From the NCBI RefSeq assembly GCF_008831285.2, contig NC_045141.1:13752106-13816105 (forward strand): DNA of 64,000 bases, given 5' to 3'. This document shows, piece by piece, positions 22,240 to 33,673 of this stretch. The DNA is from Nymphaea colorata. Taxonomy: Eukaryota > Streptophyta > Magnoliopsida > Nymphaeales > Nymphaeaceae. Numbering within the stretch: the first letter of the stretch is position 1; each line of letters begins with the position of its first letter. A program made the position numbers and the translations under genes. A model generated the notes under the pieces. The model made no database searches. It was not told where the DNA came from and was given only the letters and a program-made list of their open reading frames with translations.

Positions 22240-22502
22240 TCAATCCAAGGATGGCCTGGATGCAACTAGGAGCTGTAAGTCAAAGCCTTGGAGCAGACGG
22301 GACAGGACAATGTGCTCCATGCTGAGTGCGAATGCAATGCCTGGGTGGACCCTCTGACCCGATCCGAACAGGATAAACTGGAAGTGCTTCCCATGCACGT
22401 CCACGTTGCTTCCTAGAAACCGCTCAGGATGAAACTTATCCGGGTCGGTCCAAACCAGAGGGTCGTGATGTATCTTTGTTATCCGGCACCTAACAAGCCG
22501 CG
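22240..22502 (-). pseudogene. CYP82-like P450 fragment A2 (PERF to heme loop), heme ligand lost
   Basis: Minus-strand frame: FTRLV, then KIHHDPLVWTDPDKFHPERF and DVHGKHFQFILFGSGQRVHPG, then FALSMEHIVLSRLLQGFDL and a stop at 22240. PERF and the heme loop identify the P450 C-terminus; the DVHGKHF box before the loop is typical of CYP82. The invariant heme-ligand Cys is His (codon around 22340), so no functional heme site could form. The upstream part of the exon is cut off by a gypsy LTR at 22503. Confidence 0.88.
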
Positions 22503-22747
22503 TGAAGGACAAAGAAGAAGAGAGGAGAGAACGAGAGAAAAGAAAATCAACTTCAAGTCTCATTAATTAGGGCAAAACTCAAGCTTAAGTACACAACAAC
22601 TATGGGTCTGGACCAGACCGACATTTACTGAAAACAGATCCGTATTAGACTAATCTAACATAAAACTTAAAGAACACAAGTAAGGAACACAAATACTGAT
22701 GCTCGACCCACATGCACCACACCACGATCCATACATGGATCGTAACA
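22503..22747 (-). repeat. Gypsy 3' LTR
   Basis: Starts TGTTACGATCC on the minus strand just after a purine tract (GTGGAAGGGAGGAG) and ends near tccttca next to P450 coding sequence. No second LTR is in the window, so the outer border is inferred from the P450 alignment and a TG...CA fit. Confidence 0.7.
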
Positions 22748-22930
22748 AATACTCCTCCCTTCCACAAAGACCTTGTCCTCAAGGTGTGAAGGATGGGATC
22801 GCTGCTGTAGATCCTCTGGATCTTCCCATGTAGCTGGTAACTCCTCCTCGGAGAGCCATTCAATCAGCCACTGTGACTTCCACCTTTCATCTACTTTGAG
22901 GCGACGTACCCCTACTCAGCGTAAGGGATG
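22748..22930 (-). pseudogene. Gypsy integrase chromodomain
   Basis: Reads QWLIEWLSEEELPATWEDP then HPSHLEDKVFVEG. This is the C-terminal chromodomain of chromoviruses, which targets integration to chromatin marks. Confidence 0.85.
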
Positions 22931-23410
22931 CATGCCAGTGGGGATCACCACGGCTGGTGCTGCAGAGACTTCTCCTTCGGTGGGTGGCTTGAGGCACGCT
23001 TTTAGTTTAGACACATGAAAGACCGGGTGTATGGTGCTGCCAGTGGTAACTGCAGTTCATAGGCAAGGGGGCCTACCCTTTCAAAATTTCATAGGGGCTA
23101 GCATACTTCGAGAGCAATTTACTTTTACCAGCCCCACGCATCCCTACTAGCCGTTGGGGTGGCCGCCTTAGAAATACCCATTCTCCTTCCTGGAACTGAA
23201 GTTCCCAATGGCGCCGGTTGTATTGGATCACACCATAGGATTTCTCGCTGCTGCAAGGTGTTCCTTAAGATCCTTAAGGATCACATCGCGGCACCGCAAC
23301 TGCGCATCTACTGATTCCTCCCGTGCCGTGCCCGGCTGATACTAATGAATCGTGGGAGGGGGTCGTCACCCATAAACGGCCTCAAAGGGGGTGATGTTCG
23401 TGGAAGTATG
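22931..23410 (-). pseudogene. Gypsy integrase C-terminal region, degraded
   Basis: Connects the integrase core to the chromodomain. It is full of stops and frameshifts; only the position supports the call. Confidence 0.5.
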
Positions 23411-23815
23411 TCAGCTTGTATTATAAGCAAACTCTGCGCAAGATAAGAAGTTAACCCATGTTTTGGGACGCTCCCCAACGAAACACCTCAAATAAGTCTC
23501 CAACCTCCGATTTACAACCTCTGTCTGTCCCCGTCTGTTTGTGGGTGATATGCCCGTACTCATCTTAAGTTGAGTGCTCTGTAGTCTGAAATACTCTTGC
23601 CAAAAAACACTAAGGAACATCGAGTCATAGTCACTTGCAATGGGACGTGGCATCCCATGTGGTTTGCCCACTTGTTCTTGAAAAGTCTGTGCTACTGTTT
23701 TGGCTGAAAAAGGGTGTGCGAGAGCTATGAAATGTGCATACTTAGAAAGCCTATCTACCACCACCAATATGACGGACTTACCATGGGAGCTGGGTAAGCC
23801 TTCGATAAAATCCAT
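23411..23815 (-). pseudogene. Gypsy integrase core
   Basis: The frame MDFIEGLPSSHGKSVILVVV ... RPIASDYDSMF ... GQTEVVNRRLETYLRCF shows the D, D and E of the integrase catalytic triad. It is open for 134 codons with stops on both sides. Confidence 0.9.
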
Positions 23816-24195
23816 GGATATGTCCTCCCAAATCTGTTTCGGGAATGGGAAGGGGCTGCAATAAGCCTATTGGGTGCGTTGTCTCATACTTGTTGCATTG
23901 ACATACCTTGCTGCACATACTCCCGCACCTTACGCTTCATTCCCGGCCAAAACAATGCTGCCCTCAAGCGTCTGTAAGTCCCCTCCACTCCTTCATGACC
24001 TGCACCTTTTGAATCATGAAAATGTGAGATCAAAATGTCTAGCAAGTCTGTCTTGGCTGGGATAAATATTCTATTGCAGAAGTAGAGATAAGGGGGGCAC
24101 CATTCATAACCATATCGTCTAGTAGAATCTTATGTTAGCTCAGTTCGAATGCACTGCACAGATGCGGCCGATCTGTGCACTTGCTGAATATCCTC
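23816..24195 (-). pseudogene. Gypsy integrase N-terminal zinc region, degraded
   Basis: Lies between RNase H and the integrase core. Residual CWPGMKRKVREYVQQ-like sequence fits the integrase zinc domain, but the frame is broken repeatedly. Confidence 0.5.
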
Positions 24196-24735
24196 TCATA
24201 TGTCACAATGAATAGCTGAGAATGTCCAAAAGCCTTGCCCTTCCTGCACTTGTCGATATAGTCCATTTGCTGCTGGATTTTGTTTCCCACTGCGATGTCG
24301 AATCTCAAATTCGAAACTCAGCAATTTCATCACCCAACGCTGCACGACGGGTACTAAGGTTTTTTGTTGGAGACAATAATGCAGGCTGTGGTGGTCTGTG
24401 ATCACCACAAACTTTTGGTCCAGTAAGTAATGGCGCCAGCTAAGAACAGCCAGTACCATAGCGATGAGCTCGCACTCGTACGCAGATTTACTGCAGAAGG
24501 TGGGCCCCATTGTGCCACCGAAGAACGCCACAGGGTGCTTGCCATGGCTCAAAACAGCTCCTACCCCTATGTTTGAGGCGTCCGTTTCTAGCTCGAACTG
24601 CATGGTGAAATCGGGCATGCATAAGGCCGGCGCTGACGTGATGGCATTTTTGAGCTTGGCAAATGCTTCCTCGGCCTGGTCGGTCCATCAAAACTGGTCC
24701 CTTTTTGTCAAATGTGTCAATGGTGCGACGAAAAA
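24196..24735 (-). pseudogene. Gypsy RT thumb and RNase H
   Basis: RNase H frame: FELETDASNIGVGAVLSH, YECELIAMVLAVLSWRHYLL, VVITDHHSLHYCLQQ, with the acidic residues in place. Upstream is the RT thumb (WTDQAEEAFAKLKNAITSAP) with a stop. The element is cut off just upstream at about 24735. Confidence 0.88.
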
Positions 24736-24810
24736 AATAGTGAACCGCCATTAGGGCTGCCCAATAAACAGAAGCATATTCATAAAGTCATGGATCCTTC
24801 ACTTGTTCTC

Positions 24811-24813
<3 letters not shown>

Positions 24814-24864
<51 letters not shown>

Positions 24865-24882
24865 ATACACACACACACACAC
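24814..24882. repeat. (CT)n-(AC)n compound microsatellite
   Basis: Pure CT run to 24862 followed by an AC run. The homologous site at 51900-51970 has TA repeats instead. Confidence 0.95.
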
Positions 24883-25211
24883 AAACCGTTTAATGTTACA
24901 TCATAAACTGTCACTAATATTAATGTGAATGGGATTTTTTTAGTTAAATATATTTAATATTTATTCAGCCAACAATTTTTTCTACACAACAATATAAAAT
25001 AAAATTTCCTCTATATATATTTAATAGAAAGAAAGAGAGGGGAGAGAATAGTTGGTGCATCCCAGACCACTAAATCAGGGACAAGAACATGGTAGGTCAC
25101 TCAAAATCAAATGCTAAAACACTTTTTAGTAGTCTAGCTGCAGAGACATGACCTTAAGGGTGTTTTGATAGGAAACATACACTAAGTCATTTTGTCAGTT
25201 TAACAAGTTTT

Positions 25212-25212
<1 letters not shown>

Positions 25213-25270
<58 letters not shown>
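25213..25270. repeat. (ATA)n microsatellite
   Basis: About 19 uninterrupted trinucleotide units. Confidence 0.95.
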
Positions 25271-26012
25271 AAAAATGGACGGCATCTATGATATCAAATT
25301 TTTAATAGTGGAAGAGATTTGTCTACAGTATTGCATGAATCTAGTTCAACAAATATACGCGCAAGAGAAAGAAGAAGGTGGGTGAGGGCATATTTAGAAT
25401 TTTTTCTTTTTACAATGATATGTATACTTTAGACTTTTTTACAATTCTATTTTCATCTTTCTAAAATCTTTTTTTTTTATACTTTCCTAGGGGTATTTTG
25501 GCTTTTACACACTCCTGTGCATGTGTAGGGGTGTGAACGTAACCAGTTTCGGGAAAAGTCCACTAGCATAACTCTCCACCTATTGAAGAAAATATGTATG
25601 TCCTAATTAAGACGAAAGCACCCAATAGCATATTGGAATAAGTGAAGGATGGATTTCAATGCTCATTCCAAAGTCAACTTCGAAAGTCAGCCATTGCTTA
25701 GGAAAATAATGACAAGGATTCATTTTTGGTGGTCAGAAATAATAGTGGATAGGTGAGAAAATAAATGTAGTTCAGAGTTTTTGGATAAGATGGATTTGGA
25801 TTCCACTTCTAGTACAGTGGAATTAAATTCTGCCATTTTTGTGATTTTGTAGAAAACAATAACAGGGCTTTATTTTTTATGCTCAAAGCAATGATTGTGG
25901 ATCGGTGAGAAAATAAATGTGGTTGAATTTTTTTGGAAAAGATGGAGTTGAATTCCATTTCTAGTACAGTGAAGTGCATTGCAATCAAAGGAGCCCATGG
26001 TGCCATGATAAC

Positions 26013-26406
26013 TAGGGATGCACACGTGCCAAATCGAGCTCGAGTTGGGCCAGTTTGAGCTCGACTCGTCTCAGAAAACTTGAGCTCGAACTCGACTCAA
26101 ACTCAAGTTAAGTTCGACAGAACAAGCTTGAACTCAACTCCAAGATATAACATCGAAATAAAAATTGACTTGTTGAACTCATTTATGTTAAGCATATGAT
26201 GTTTCTTTTAACTTGTTTAGTTTCTACTTGTGTAACTATTTTCTCATTATGATTTAGTATTCATTATATAGTTGAGTTAAGTCGAGTTCTTACAATTCTA
26301 ACTCGACTTGTAATAACATTTCAAGTCTACATTTGAACTCGAATTTGACTCGTTTACAAACAAGTCAAGTTTTCACGAGCTTGATCTGGCTCGACTCATT
26401 GTATTG
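26013..26406. mobile_element. hAT-like MITE, copy 1
   Basis: Begins tagggatgcacacg directly after atgataac (26005-26012). The interior is full of gagctcga/actcgac words. The right end is worn. Copies at 50042 and 53569 show matching terminal inverted ends (tagggRtgcac) and an 8-bp flanking duplication, the hAT pattern. It has no coding capacity. Confidence 0.75.
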
Positions 26407-26671
26407 ATTACTCCTGGAAACGTTAATGGTTGAATGAACTAATCACAATCATCTAAGGGAGTTTTATTTTTTTCTTGAATAGCAAATGTTGCTGGATGAA
26501 TAAATACTGAAATTATGTCACCAAAAAATACCATTTACATGAACATATATATAAAATTCTTCAGAGTTCCAGAGCATTTACTAAGGCTCCGTCTTCATCA
26601 AAACATTGGACCCCCACTTGTCCCTTGAATTTAATGAGTTATCAACCTACCATAAAGCAAGAGTATGTTTG
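26407..26671. other. Spacer between MITE and solo LTR
   Basis: No gene is seen. The first part continues the duplicated segment, then unique AT-rich sequence leads to the target duplication gtttg at 26667-26671. Confidence 0.5.
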
Positions 26672-29600
26672 TGTCACACCCCAACTTTTTGACCCTCAAA
26701 CAATTGTTTTTTTTAAACATAAAGCATTGAGGTGCGACGACGCAATAATTCAAAAGGAGGGAGCTATGCCATTCGAAACAATGGGGTAAACTTTCATTTA
26801 TATAACAATTTCAGTTCACACAAAACCACATCTATGTGTATGACAAAAATGCTCCAAACTATATAATTGATGCCTAACAAAAATAAAACATCAATATAAC
26901 CAAAATAAGATGTACCGGCACTATAAAAGACTCAAAACATTCCCAGTAGGATATGAGTTCAACTATCTGATCAATCTGTTGCCCTGGGTCTGCCAAAACA
27001 TAAAAAATAAAAACAACATAAGACTTAGCCTTCACAGTATGGCAATAAGCCAGAAAAATCCCTAACCCTCTACAGTAAGGGCTCAAATGTGAGATATAAC
27101 AATTTCAAAAACAATCACTATCATGTCGTGATAGGGCATACAATCACACGACTTGCTAAAGGCCCATCACATAAAACACGACATGCAAAGGCCACTCAAT
27201 AGCCAAACACAACATAATTCATAATCACATTAACTTCATGCATATTCACTACATTCACATACACTTCACTCACATTCACAATCACATTCTTTTCATTTAC
27301 TTTAGCTTTGGTGAATTGACAGTTCATGTGGATGCAAACACAGGCACGTGCACACCGCGGGTGGCCCGCGGTCGGGATACTACCCCCGTGGTGGCCTGAA
27401 ATAATATGGATCTATTCCCGCTGCACCGGTAGAGCACTCGTCCATGGATGTGTGAATCCCAAGGAGAGATACTCAGCCTTCCCTAGGACACCCAGTTTGG
27501 GAAGGCGGACCCCAACGCTCCAAGCACATCACACAACAATACTCTGGGGCCTTGCACTGACTGCGATCCAAACAGGCAAGACCAGTGGTGAAGGTGGGAC
27601 AACTCCCAAACACATAGCCATAACCCACTGACCTCTCATCTCTTATTCTTTCTTTCTTATCATTATCATTGCACATTCACAAAATGAATGGTTAGCTCAT
27701 GAGGTTGGTTCACTTCACGAGTGCACTCACACCTCCGTTTGCTTCAAGACAAGGGCTACACATAACATTAACAGTCTTAGCTAGCCATCATAACAATATG
27801 GGTACAACTACCCTCCAATCTTATTCAATTGCATCATTGCCTATGACAATACATATGCAACAAATCACAACATTCACATTCATAAAAATTCACATCTTAT
27901 CAAACACGTCAATCACATCTTTCAAAACTTAGCCAAATCCCAGAGAGTAGTCTCGATCCGCGATTGGCTCATAGCTGTTCTAGGTAGTTATCATTCTAGG
28001 ATGCTTTCTAATGCACAATTGGGGTCGAGTAGATACTCAACTCGATACCCCACTTCATCTGCCCTAAATAGTTATCAATCTAACATGCACATGCAATTGC
28101 ATAGAAATTTTTAAACAAAACTAATCACATAAGCATTAAACTCTCATGCATATATTCATTCAATCACTTTATAATCATTCAATCACATCACAATCCTAGG
28201 ATCCAACGATCCTAGGAACATTCACAAGTTGGCTTCAGGCAAGGATTTGCTTGGAATACCGTCATACCTGTCGCACGTCCACAAAACGCTCCAAAACACC
28301 TCGAGCTACACGTCTTGTTGCTCAAGGTCTACTGGACGTGTCCGGTGTACCTGCAAGCACAATCAAATTGTAAGTTCTCTACTCGCTTCACTTTTCAATT
28401 TATACAAATCTGAAAATACAATCATTAAGGCATGTCATCGCCTCAAGTGGGTGCCAACCCACAAAGTCCTCCAGAAGGTTTTATCCCAACCCTCGAGGTT
28501 ACCACCAGCTATTAGAACTCAAAACTTGTATTTGACTTATCACATGTACGATTCTCACTTATTTTCCTTAGTTGAGGCGTCTTCCCCACCATAAGATTCT
28601 CAACATACAACATATATGCACATCAATAGAAGCATATTTCTCAAGCTCGCTAAAATGATTCTAAACGTTCTCCACAACATTACAATCTTTACCATACTTC
28701 CTAATTGCTTCGAAAATCAACCCATCATGCTTATAAACTCATTGTAGACATAGATCATCGTCCCTCCAAATTATTCCTAAACCTTCCCCAAAATAGTAAC
28801 GTCATTAACAAACATCTTAATTCATCAAATTTTAAATCTAGCATGCTCCATTAATAATTATACATGCTCCAACAACAAGTATTCAACCATCTAGGCTCGA
28901 TTAGGCCTTGCTCACCACAATTTAAGAGTCCAAACTACTGCGATGCTTCTGGCAGCCACCTCAAGCATTCAACGATCCCCAAGCGGCAAAAATCATGCAA
29001 TGCCGCCACTCCCAACACCGTCTAGTCGCTGTTATGAGGGAAAAAATGCATCCCCAATCTGCCAACTGACCAAGCAACCATAAATAGGGTGACATTTAGT
29101 GAAAAATTGGTCAAAAGAAGGGTCTGCCGTTCGAATAGGGCCTCCAGCAGCTACAAGGGAGCAGGCTAAAGCCAAGTGAGAGAAAGAGGGCACGAGAGGA
29201 TGGGAGTGGGAGAGAGGCTGGCGGGAAGAAGAAGAAGAGATAGAGAATGCAGAGGAAGAGAGAGACGGCCAGAGAGAGGGTGCTGATGGAGAGGGGAGGG
29301 TGCAGAGAGAGGGCGAGAGAGAGCATGAGAATGGTGGAAGAGGGAGATAGCACGAGAGAGAGGGAGAGTTGTGCGGGAGGGAAGCTGCGCGAGGCAGAAA
29401 GGGCATGGGCAGAGGGTGAGAGTGCAACGAAGGGGGAAAAAGGAGAAGAAAGAAGAAGGAAGATGGAAGAAGCAGAGAGAGGTCGGGAGGCTCACCTCTG
29501 TTGCCACCGCCGTCATCCACGTCAGTGCCCTGCACCACCTTTATCTTCTTCTCCTTCTTTTCGCTGGCACGAGAGGCAACAAAGGATGAACCGGGAGGAA

Positions 29601-29712
29601 GACAAGGGAGAAGAGAGAAAGGCGAGGGAGAAGAGGCATTGGGCCCCACACGGGTGGGTTTGTGTCCGGATCTAGACCCGATCCAGCCCACCTACAAAAG
29701 ACGAGCGTTATA
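26672..29712. mobile_element. 3-kb solo LTR of a large LTR retrotransposon
   Basis: Starts TGTCACACCCC, a common plant gypsy LTR start, directly after gtttg. Ends gcgttata directly before gtttg (29713-29717), giving a perfect 5-bp target duplication. There is no internal domain, primer site or second LTR, so it is a solo LTR from recombination. The right end reads TA instead of CA. The purine-rich 29150-29700 part yields long spurious frames. The element strand is probably plus, from the TGTCACACC start. Confidence 0.8.
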
Positions 29713-29717
29713 GTTTG

Positions 29718-30960
29718 CGTACTGCATTCCATGAATCTAGCTCAAAGACTTTAAAAAATAAGAATCTGCCTTTCATTGTCAAGGGGCCATTAAGGGTTGT
29801 CAGACAACTCAACCCGATCTAAACCCTACAGACAAACTTTCATAATTTATGTTACGAAAGTCCAGAAGTAGTTGGTCTTTAATTCCTTTAAACGATCAAA
29901 ATTTCTTAAGGATAACATTTATAGTTTGAGATGGATGTGTGATATTTTTTTTCTTTCTCGGCACCAAAAGAACTGAAAAAGAAGTCCCTTGTGTTGTGCA
30001 ATTTACATCAATCCTATGAAATTAAACAACTTGAGAAGCAGGTTCATGATATTTAATTATTTCAGAGACTTTAAACTATCATTACATATAGATCGCATGC
30101 AACGTAAGAAATAATCTGAAAATATTCTATCGTTAAGCACTTTACATTATCAACAACATTTTACTTATTGTGTTTGCTAATATCACCAGACTAATTTGGT
30201 CAAAATGCTCAGAAATAATCAAAATTTTATTTCTTACTTTTTGCTAATAACATCAAATTTAATTGGGCCATAGTGCTTTTGATGAAGGACCTGTCCTACC
30301 TGCTCAGGTCGATCAGGCCATCGTCTTGAAGCTAAGCTCTGGTTGGGTTACGTTCGGTGGCCCGTCATGAGTTGTGCCTGGGCTTTGCACTGCCCTCTCC
30401 GTATATATGAGTTAAGTTATATCGACCAATTCGAGACACAATAGTGATGAGCAAAATGATTGGGGGAACTGGATCCAATATTTACAAACAGGGGTATCGG
30501 TCTTTTTAAATTTATAAGCTTTAACTTTTCGTTCATATTTGGGATACAGACGTTACTTTTGCTTATGAATATTGCAAGAAGTAGATCCAAAACTAAGTTA
30601 AATCATGTATCGTATATGTGCATTGCAACTTATAAATTGCTTAGTCCAACTAACTAGTCCCCCTCCCATGTGGACATGACAATTTGATTATCAGCTTTTG
30701 CTATCAAACATTTATAATGAAATATTTCTTTCCCATATAACTATATATATCCACCTGATTGCATGACTTGATGATCTTCAACACTGTTGGGCAGTCATTC
30801 CTAGAACCGATCTTTTAGAGGTGGTTTGGTACTAGGAACAAATTGTTACTGTCTAGTGAAACTGCCCAAAAATTAGGGCATATTCATGCAACCCAACAAC
30901 ATAATGTTTAATGAATCCACCCTAAACTATGATGCATAATCACTGAACAATAGAAACATG
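29718..30960 (+). repeat. Dispersed repeat R1, copy 1
   Basis: About 29890-30960 matches 34860-35610 and 49020-49620 (anchors gatgagcaaaatgattg and ggacatgacaatttgattat). No protein is recognisable. The repeat precedes P450-bearing segments in all three places. Confidence 0.75.
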
Positions 30961-32304
30961 TTATGGATGTCACATGGTCCCGTAGGAGGCACTTCACAAT
31001 GGAAACAACCTGTTGTTGGACCAAAAATTTGCCTCGAAGATCAGTGCAGATTTATGATACTATGTTACAATATTTCATGAATGTCTCTATATATCTTCAG
31101 AGCAAATTCGTCAATTAGTAACACTATTACCGTGGACAAATGATCCAAGATTATTTGACTATAAGAACAATGACACTCTGTATCTGTCCCAAAACTTGTG
31201 GCTGATTCATTAACCATGTTTCATGAATCTACCCTAATTCTTGAGACAAATACAAGAGAGAGTATGTGACTGTTGTCATTACCAAATGATCGTTCAAAGG
31301 TTTTGGGTACTGTAATCATAAATGAGAAGAAGAAATTAGTGGCTAATAATGTTGTTCATGGATCAATATTAGTTTAGAATAGTCCTTTCTATCTCATCTA
31401 CATAGCGTTTCATCCTTCTTTTGTACACTGATGTACATGTGCCTGTCCTACTTTTCTAATTATTTTTCAAGAAAAAGGATAATGACTGAAAATAAATGAA
31501 CTTGCATGTTTATCTCAGATTTGAGATATGTAGTGATAGAAGATGACTGAAGATCTCATACCCATGGATTTGAAGTCTGACCCCATTTCATTTTTTTAAC
31601 TTCAAACAATAGATTTTTTGAACCGCTGATTTTAGATCCCCTCGTCAACGTCAACATCTTTTTATGCAGAAATAATAAGGCCGCCAGTGCTACAGAAAAG
31701 GAATTTGTTTAGATGGAATACTTCATGTTTTTTTTTATTAATATCTTTGACATTTTAGAGAGTTCCTCGGCCATGTTTACAGTTTTACTTAAAAAAAACC
31801 ATTTTTTTCAAAAAAATAAAGGCTTGGCCCTCGGCCTATCATATGCTAGGGGTGTACAATCTAATTCATGGTTTGGCAGCTTCTATGGCTGAACCCAGGA
31901 CCAAGGTCCACTCCTCATTAAACCTGCTGGACCCTGCTCGGCCTCTGCCTGTTGTGCAACTCTTTTCCCTTAGGCCAGTTATCCTCATTAAAACCATTTT
32001 CCCTTAATTCATGACCACACTTCTATTCTTAAAATAGATTCCCTTTCATTTATTCAATCATAAAAATATTGAAAACAAAGTACTTAAGAGATCAGGCTCT
32101 TTATGAATTACAATGAACTTCCAAGTAAAGCCCAATAATGTTGTGATCCTCACAAGTCTGACAACAGCAATATATTGTTACTATCCCATGAATCGGTTCA
32201 AAAAAATGAAGCAGATTCATAACGCATTTATAATGATATTTATGAATTATTTGATTCTTTTAAGCATGTTCATAGAACAGCACCAAAATTTTTCTGTTGT
32301 CAAA
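30961..32304. other. AT-rich intergenic DNA
   Basis: No gene is recognised. Near 31900-31990 it contains the dispersed motif gaccaaggtccactcctcat also seen near 6320, and 32100-32180 resembles 55840-55900 in copy C. Confidence 0.5.
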
Positions 32305-33673
32305 CTACTCCTTAGCCATACAATGCTTGCGGCATATGCGGGGCGGGGCCAATAGCACATTTAAGATGGTGCCATGCCCGATCGGATTATCATCATCAAA
32401 TGAGGAGTCGGCTGGAAGGAGCTTCATGTCAAAGCTTTGGAGCAGACGGGCAAGGGCAATGTGCACTATGCTGAGCGCGAATGAGATGCCTGGGCAGATC
32501 CTCCGACCCGATCCGAATGGGAGAAGCTGGAAGTGCTTCCCATGCACGTCCACGTTACTTCCTATAAACCGCTCAGGTTGAAACTCGTCTGGGTCAGTCC
32601 AAACCCGCAGATCATGATGTATCTTCTACAAGTTGACTATTAGCCTAGTGCTAGCTGGAACACAGAACCCGCCGACCTGGCAATCCTCTATGGACTCTCG
32701 CAGTGCTAGCAGAGGCGTAGGTGGGCCTATGCGTAGGCTTTCCTTGAAGGCTGCTTGCAAATACACCAAGTTCTTAAGGTCGGACTCATTTACGAGTCTC
32801 TCTTTGCATTGGGATGAAGTAGCAGCAAGTACATGGTTCGGATCATTGCCGCTGTAGTACTGTCCTTTGCAGCAGTCATCATCGACTGAAAAGCATGAAA
32901 GTGAAAGATAATTACATGTAATTACAAAAATAATATAACTACAAAAAAAAAGTACCAAATTATAAATATAATATAATGATCAAATTCAGTGTGAGATGAG
33001 TGGGAGAGACGCATGGCCCTTGGCCCTTGAGAATGGAGGCTCCCATTCCATTCCATGTTTTTTTTTTAAGATGAAGGGTATAATTTCTTTGTGCTTTAAC
33101 TTGCAATCAAGAAAGTTGCTACCTGTGCAGAAAATAGAGATTAGCTGCCTACCAACTCTCACTCGAAGCCGTTGCACTAAATTGATCAAATTCAAATTTG
33201 AATAGCAGAATATATATATTATTTCCTAAATCATTTCTTCTTAAGCGGGATCTATTGAACATATAGCTGGAACGAAGAGCAAACATGCAAGCGTCAAAGC
33301 ATATCAGGCTCACACTTTCCAGGTACTTGGCGGCGGCAGAGAGCGGCCGGTTGCTGAAGGCGAGGTCGTTGGTGGTGAAACACTCCTTGGCCATCTCCCA
33401 GCTGCTCACAAGCAGCCCCAGCTGGAGCATGAGTACAGGGTCATACTCTTCATGCCAGCGTGAGAAGGTTGCCTTAAGAACTTGAGGTTTGGAGGAGAGG
33501 AGGTGCAGGTGGCCAATAACTGGCAACCATCCTGTAGGCATAGGGGGCTGAGGTGCAGCGCCTTTTCTCTTCATGAACATCGATTGGAACATGAAAAGGA
33601 ACATGAACAAGAAACAGGCACCGGTGAGGACGGGGGTTGTCAATGTTTCAGGGGATGGAATTAGGAGGGCCAT
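32305..33673 (-). pseudogene. CYP82-like cytochrome P450 pseudogene D (best preserved)
   Basis: Two-exon structure on the minus strand. Exon 1 starts at ATG 33673-33671 (MALLIPSPETL), has a hydrophobic membrane anchor, the proline hinge PPMPTGWLPVIGHL and the region up to NRPLSAAAKYL (about 33310), where P450 similarity stops; the rest of exon 1 is missing. Exon 2 starts at about 32885 behind a good 3' splice site (tttcag). It shows the I-helix remnant AKDSTTAA, a small deletion with frameshift after LLLLHPNA, the ExxR helix KESLRI, a TAG stop at 32628-32626 where Trp is usual, PERF and the heme loop LLPFGSGRRICPG with Cys present. CYP82 enzymes are ER-anchored monooxygenases of specialised metabolism. 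The partial exon 1, frameshift and stop make this non-functional. Confidence 0.92.

Larger units (their letters stand above)
22503..24735 (-). mobile_element. Truncated Ty3/gypsy chromovirus
   Basis: Minus-strand order from right to left is RT end, RNase H, integrase, chromodomain, polypurine tract and 3' LTR. Everything 5' of the RT thumb (gag, protease, most RT, 5' LTR) is missing; sequence right of about 24740 belongs to a different repeat. The LTR end lies within P450 fragment A2. Confidence 0.9.
24750..26571 (+). repeat. Duplicated segment matching 51850-54000, with internal deletion
   Basis: 24750-25300 matches 51845-52390, and 25340-26530 matches 53265-53970. The roughly 870 bp in between (P450 fragment and minisatellite at 52.4-53.25 kb) are absent here. 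Shared anchors are catcccagaccactaaatca and cactagcataactctccacc. Confidence 0.85.

Noticed and set aside
29032-29691. Long serine/leucine/proline-rich minus frame and its antisense partners
   Set aside because: Lies inside the solo LTR in GA-rich sequence; repetitive composition explains it.
32305-33673. Functional P450 gene
   Set aside because: Missing second half of exon 1, a frameshifting deletion in exon 2 and an in-frame TAG, although the heme Cys and splice acceptor are intact.
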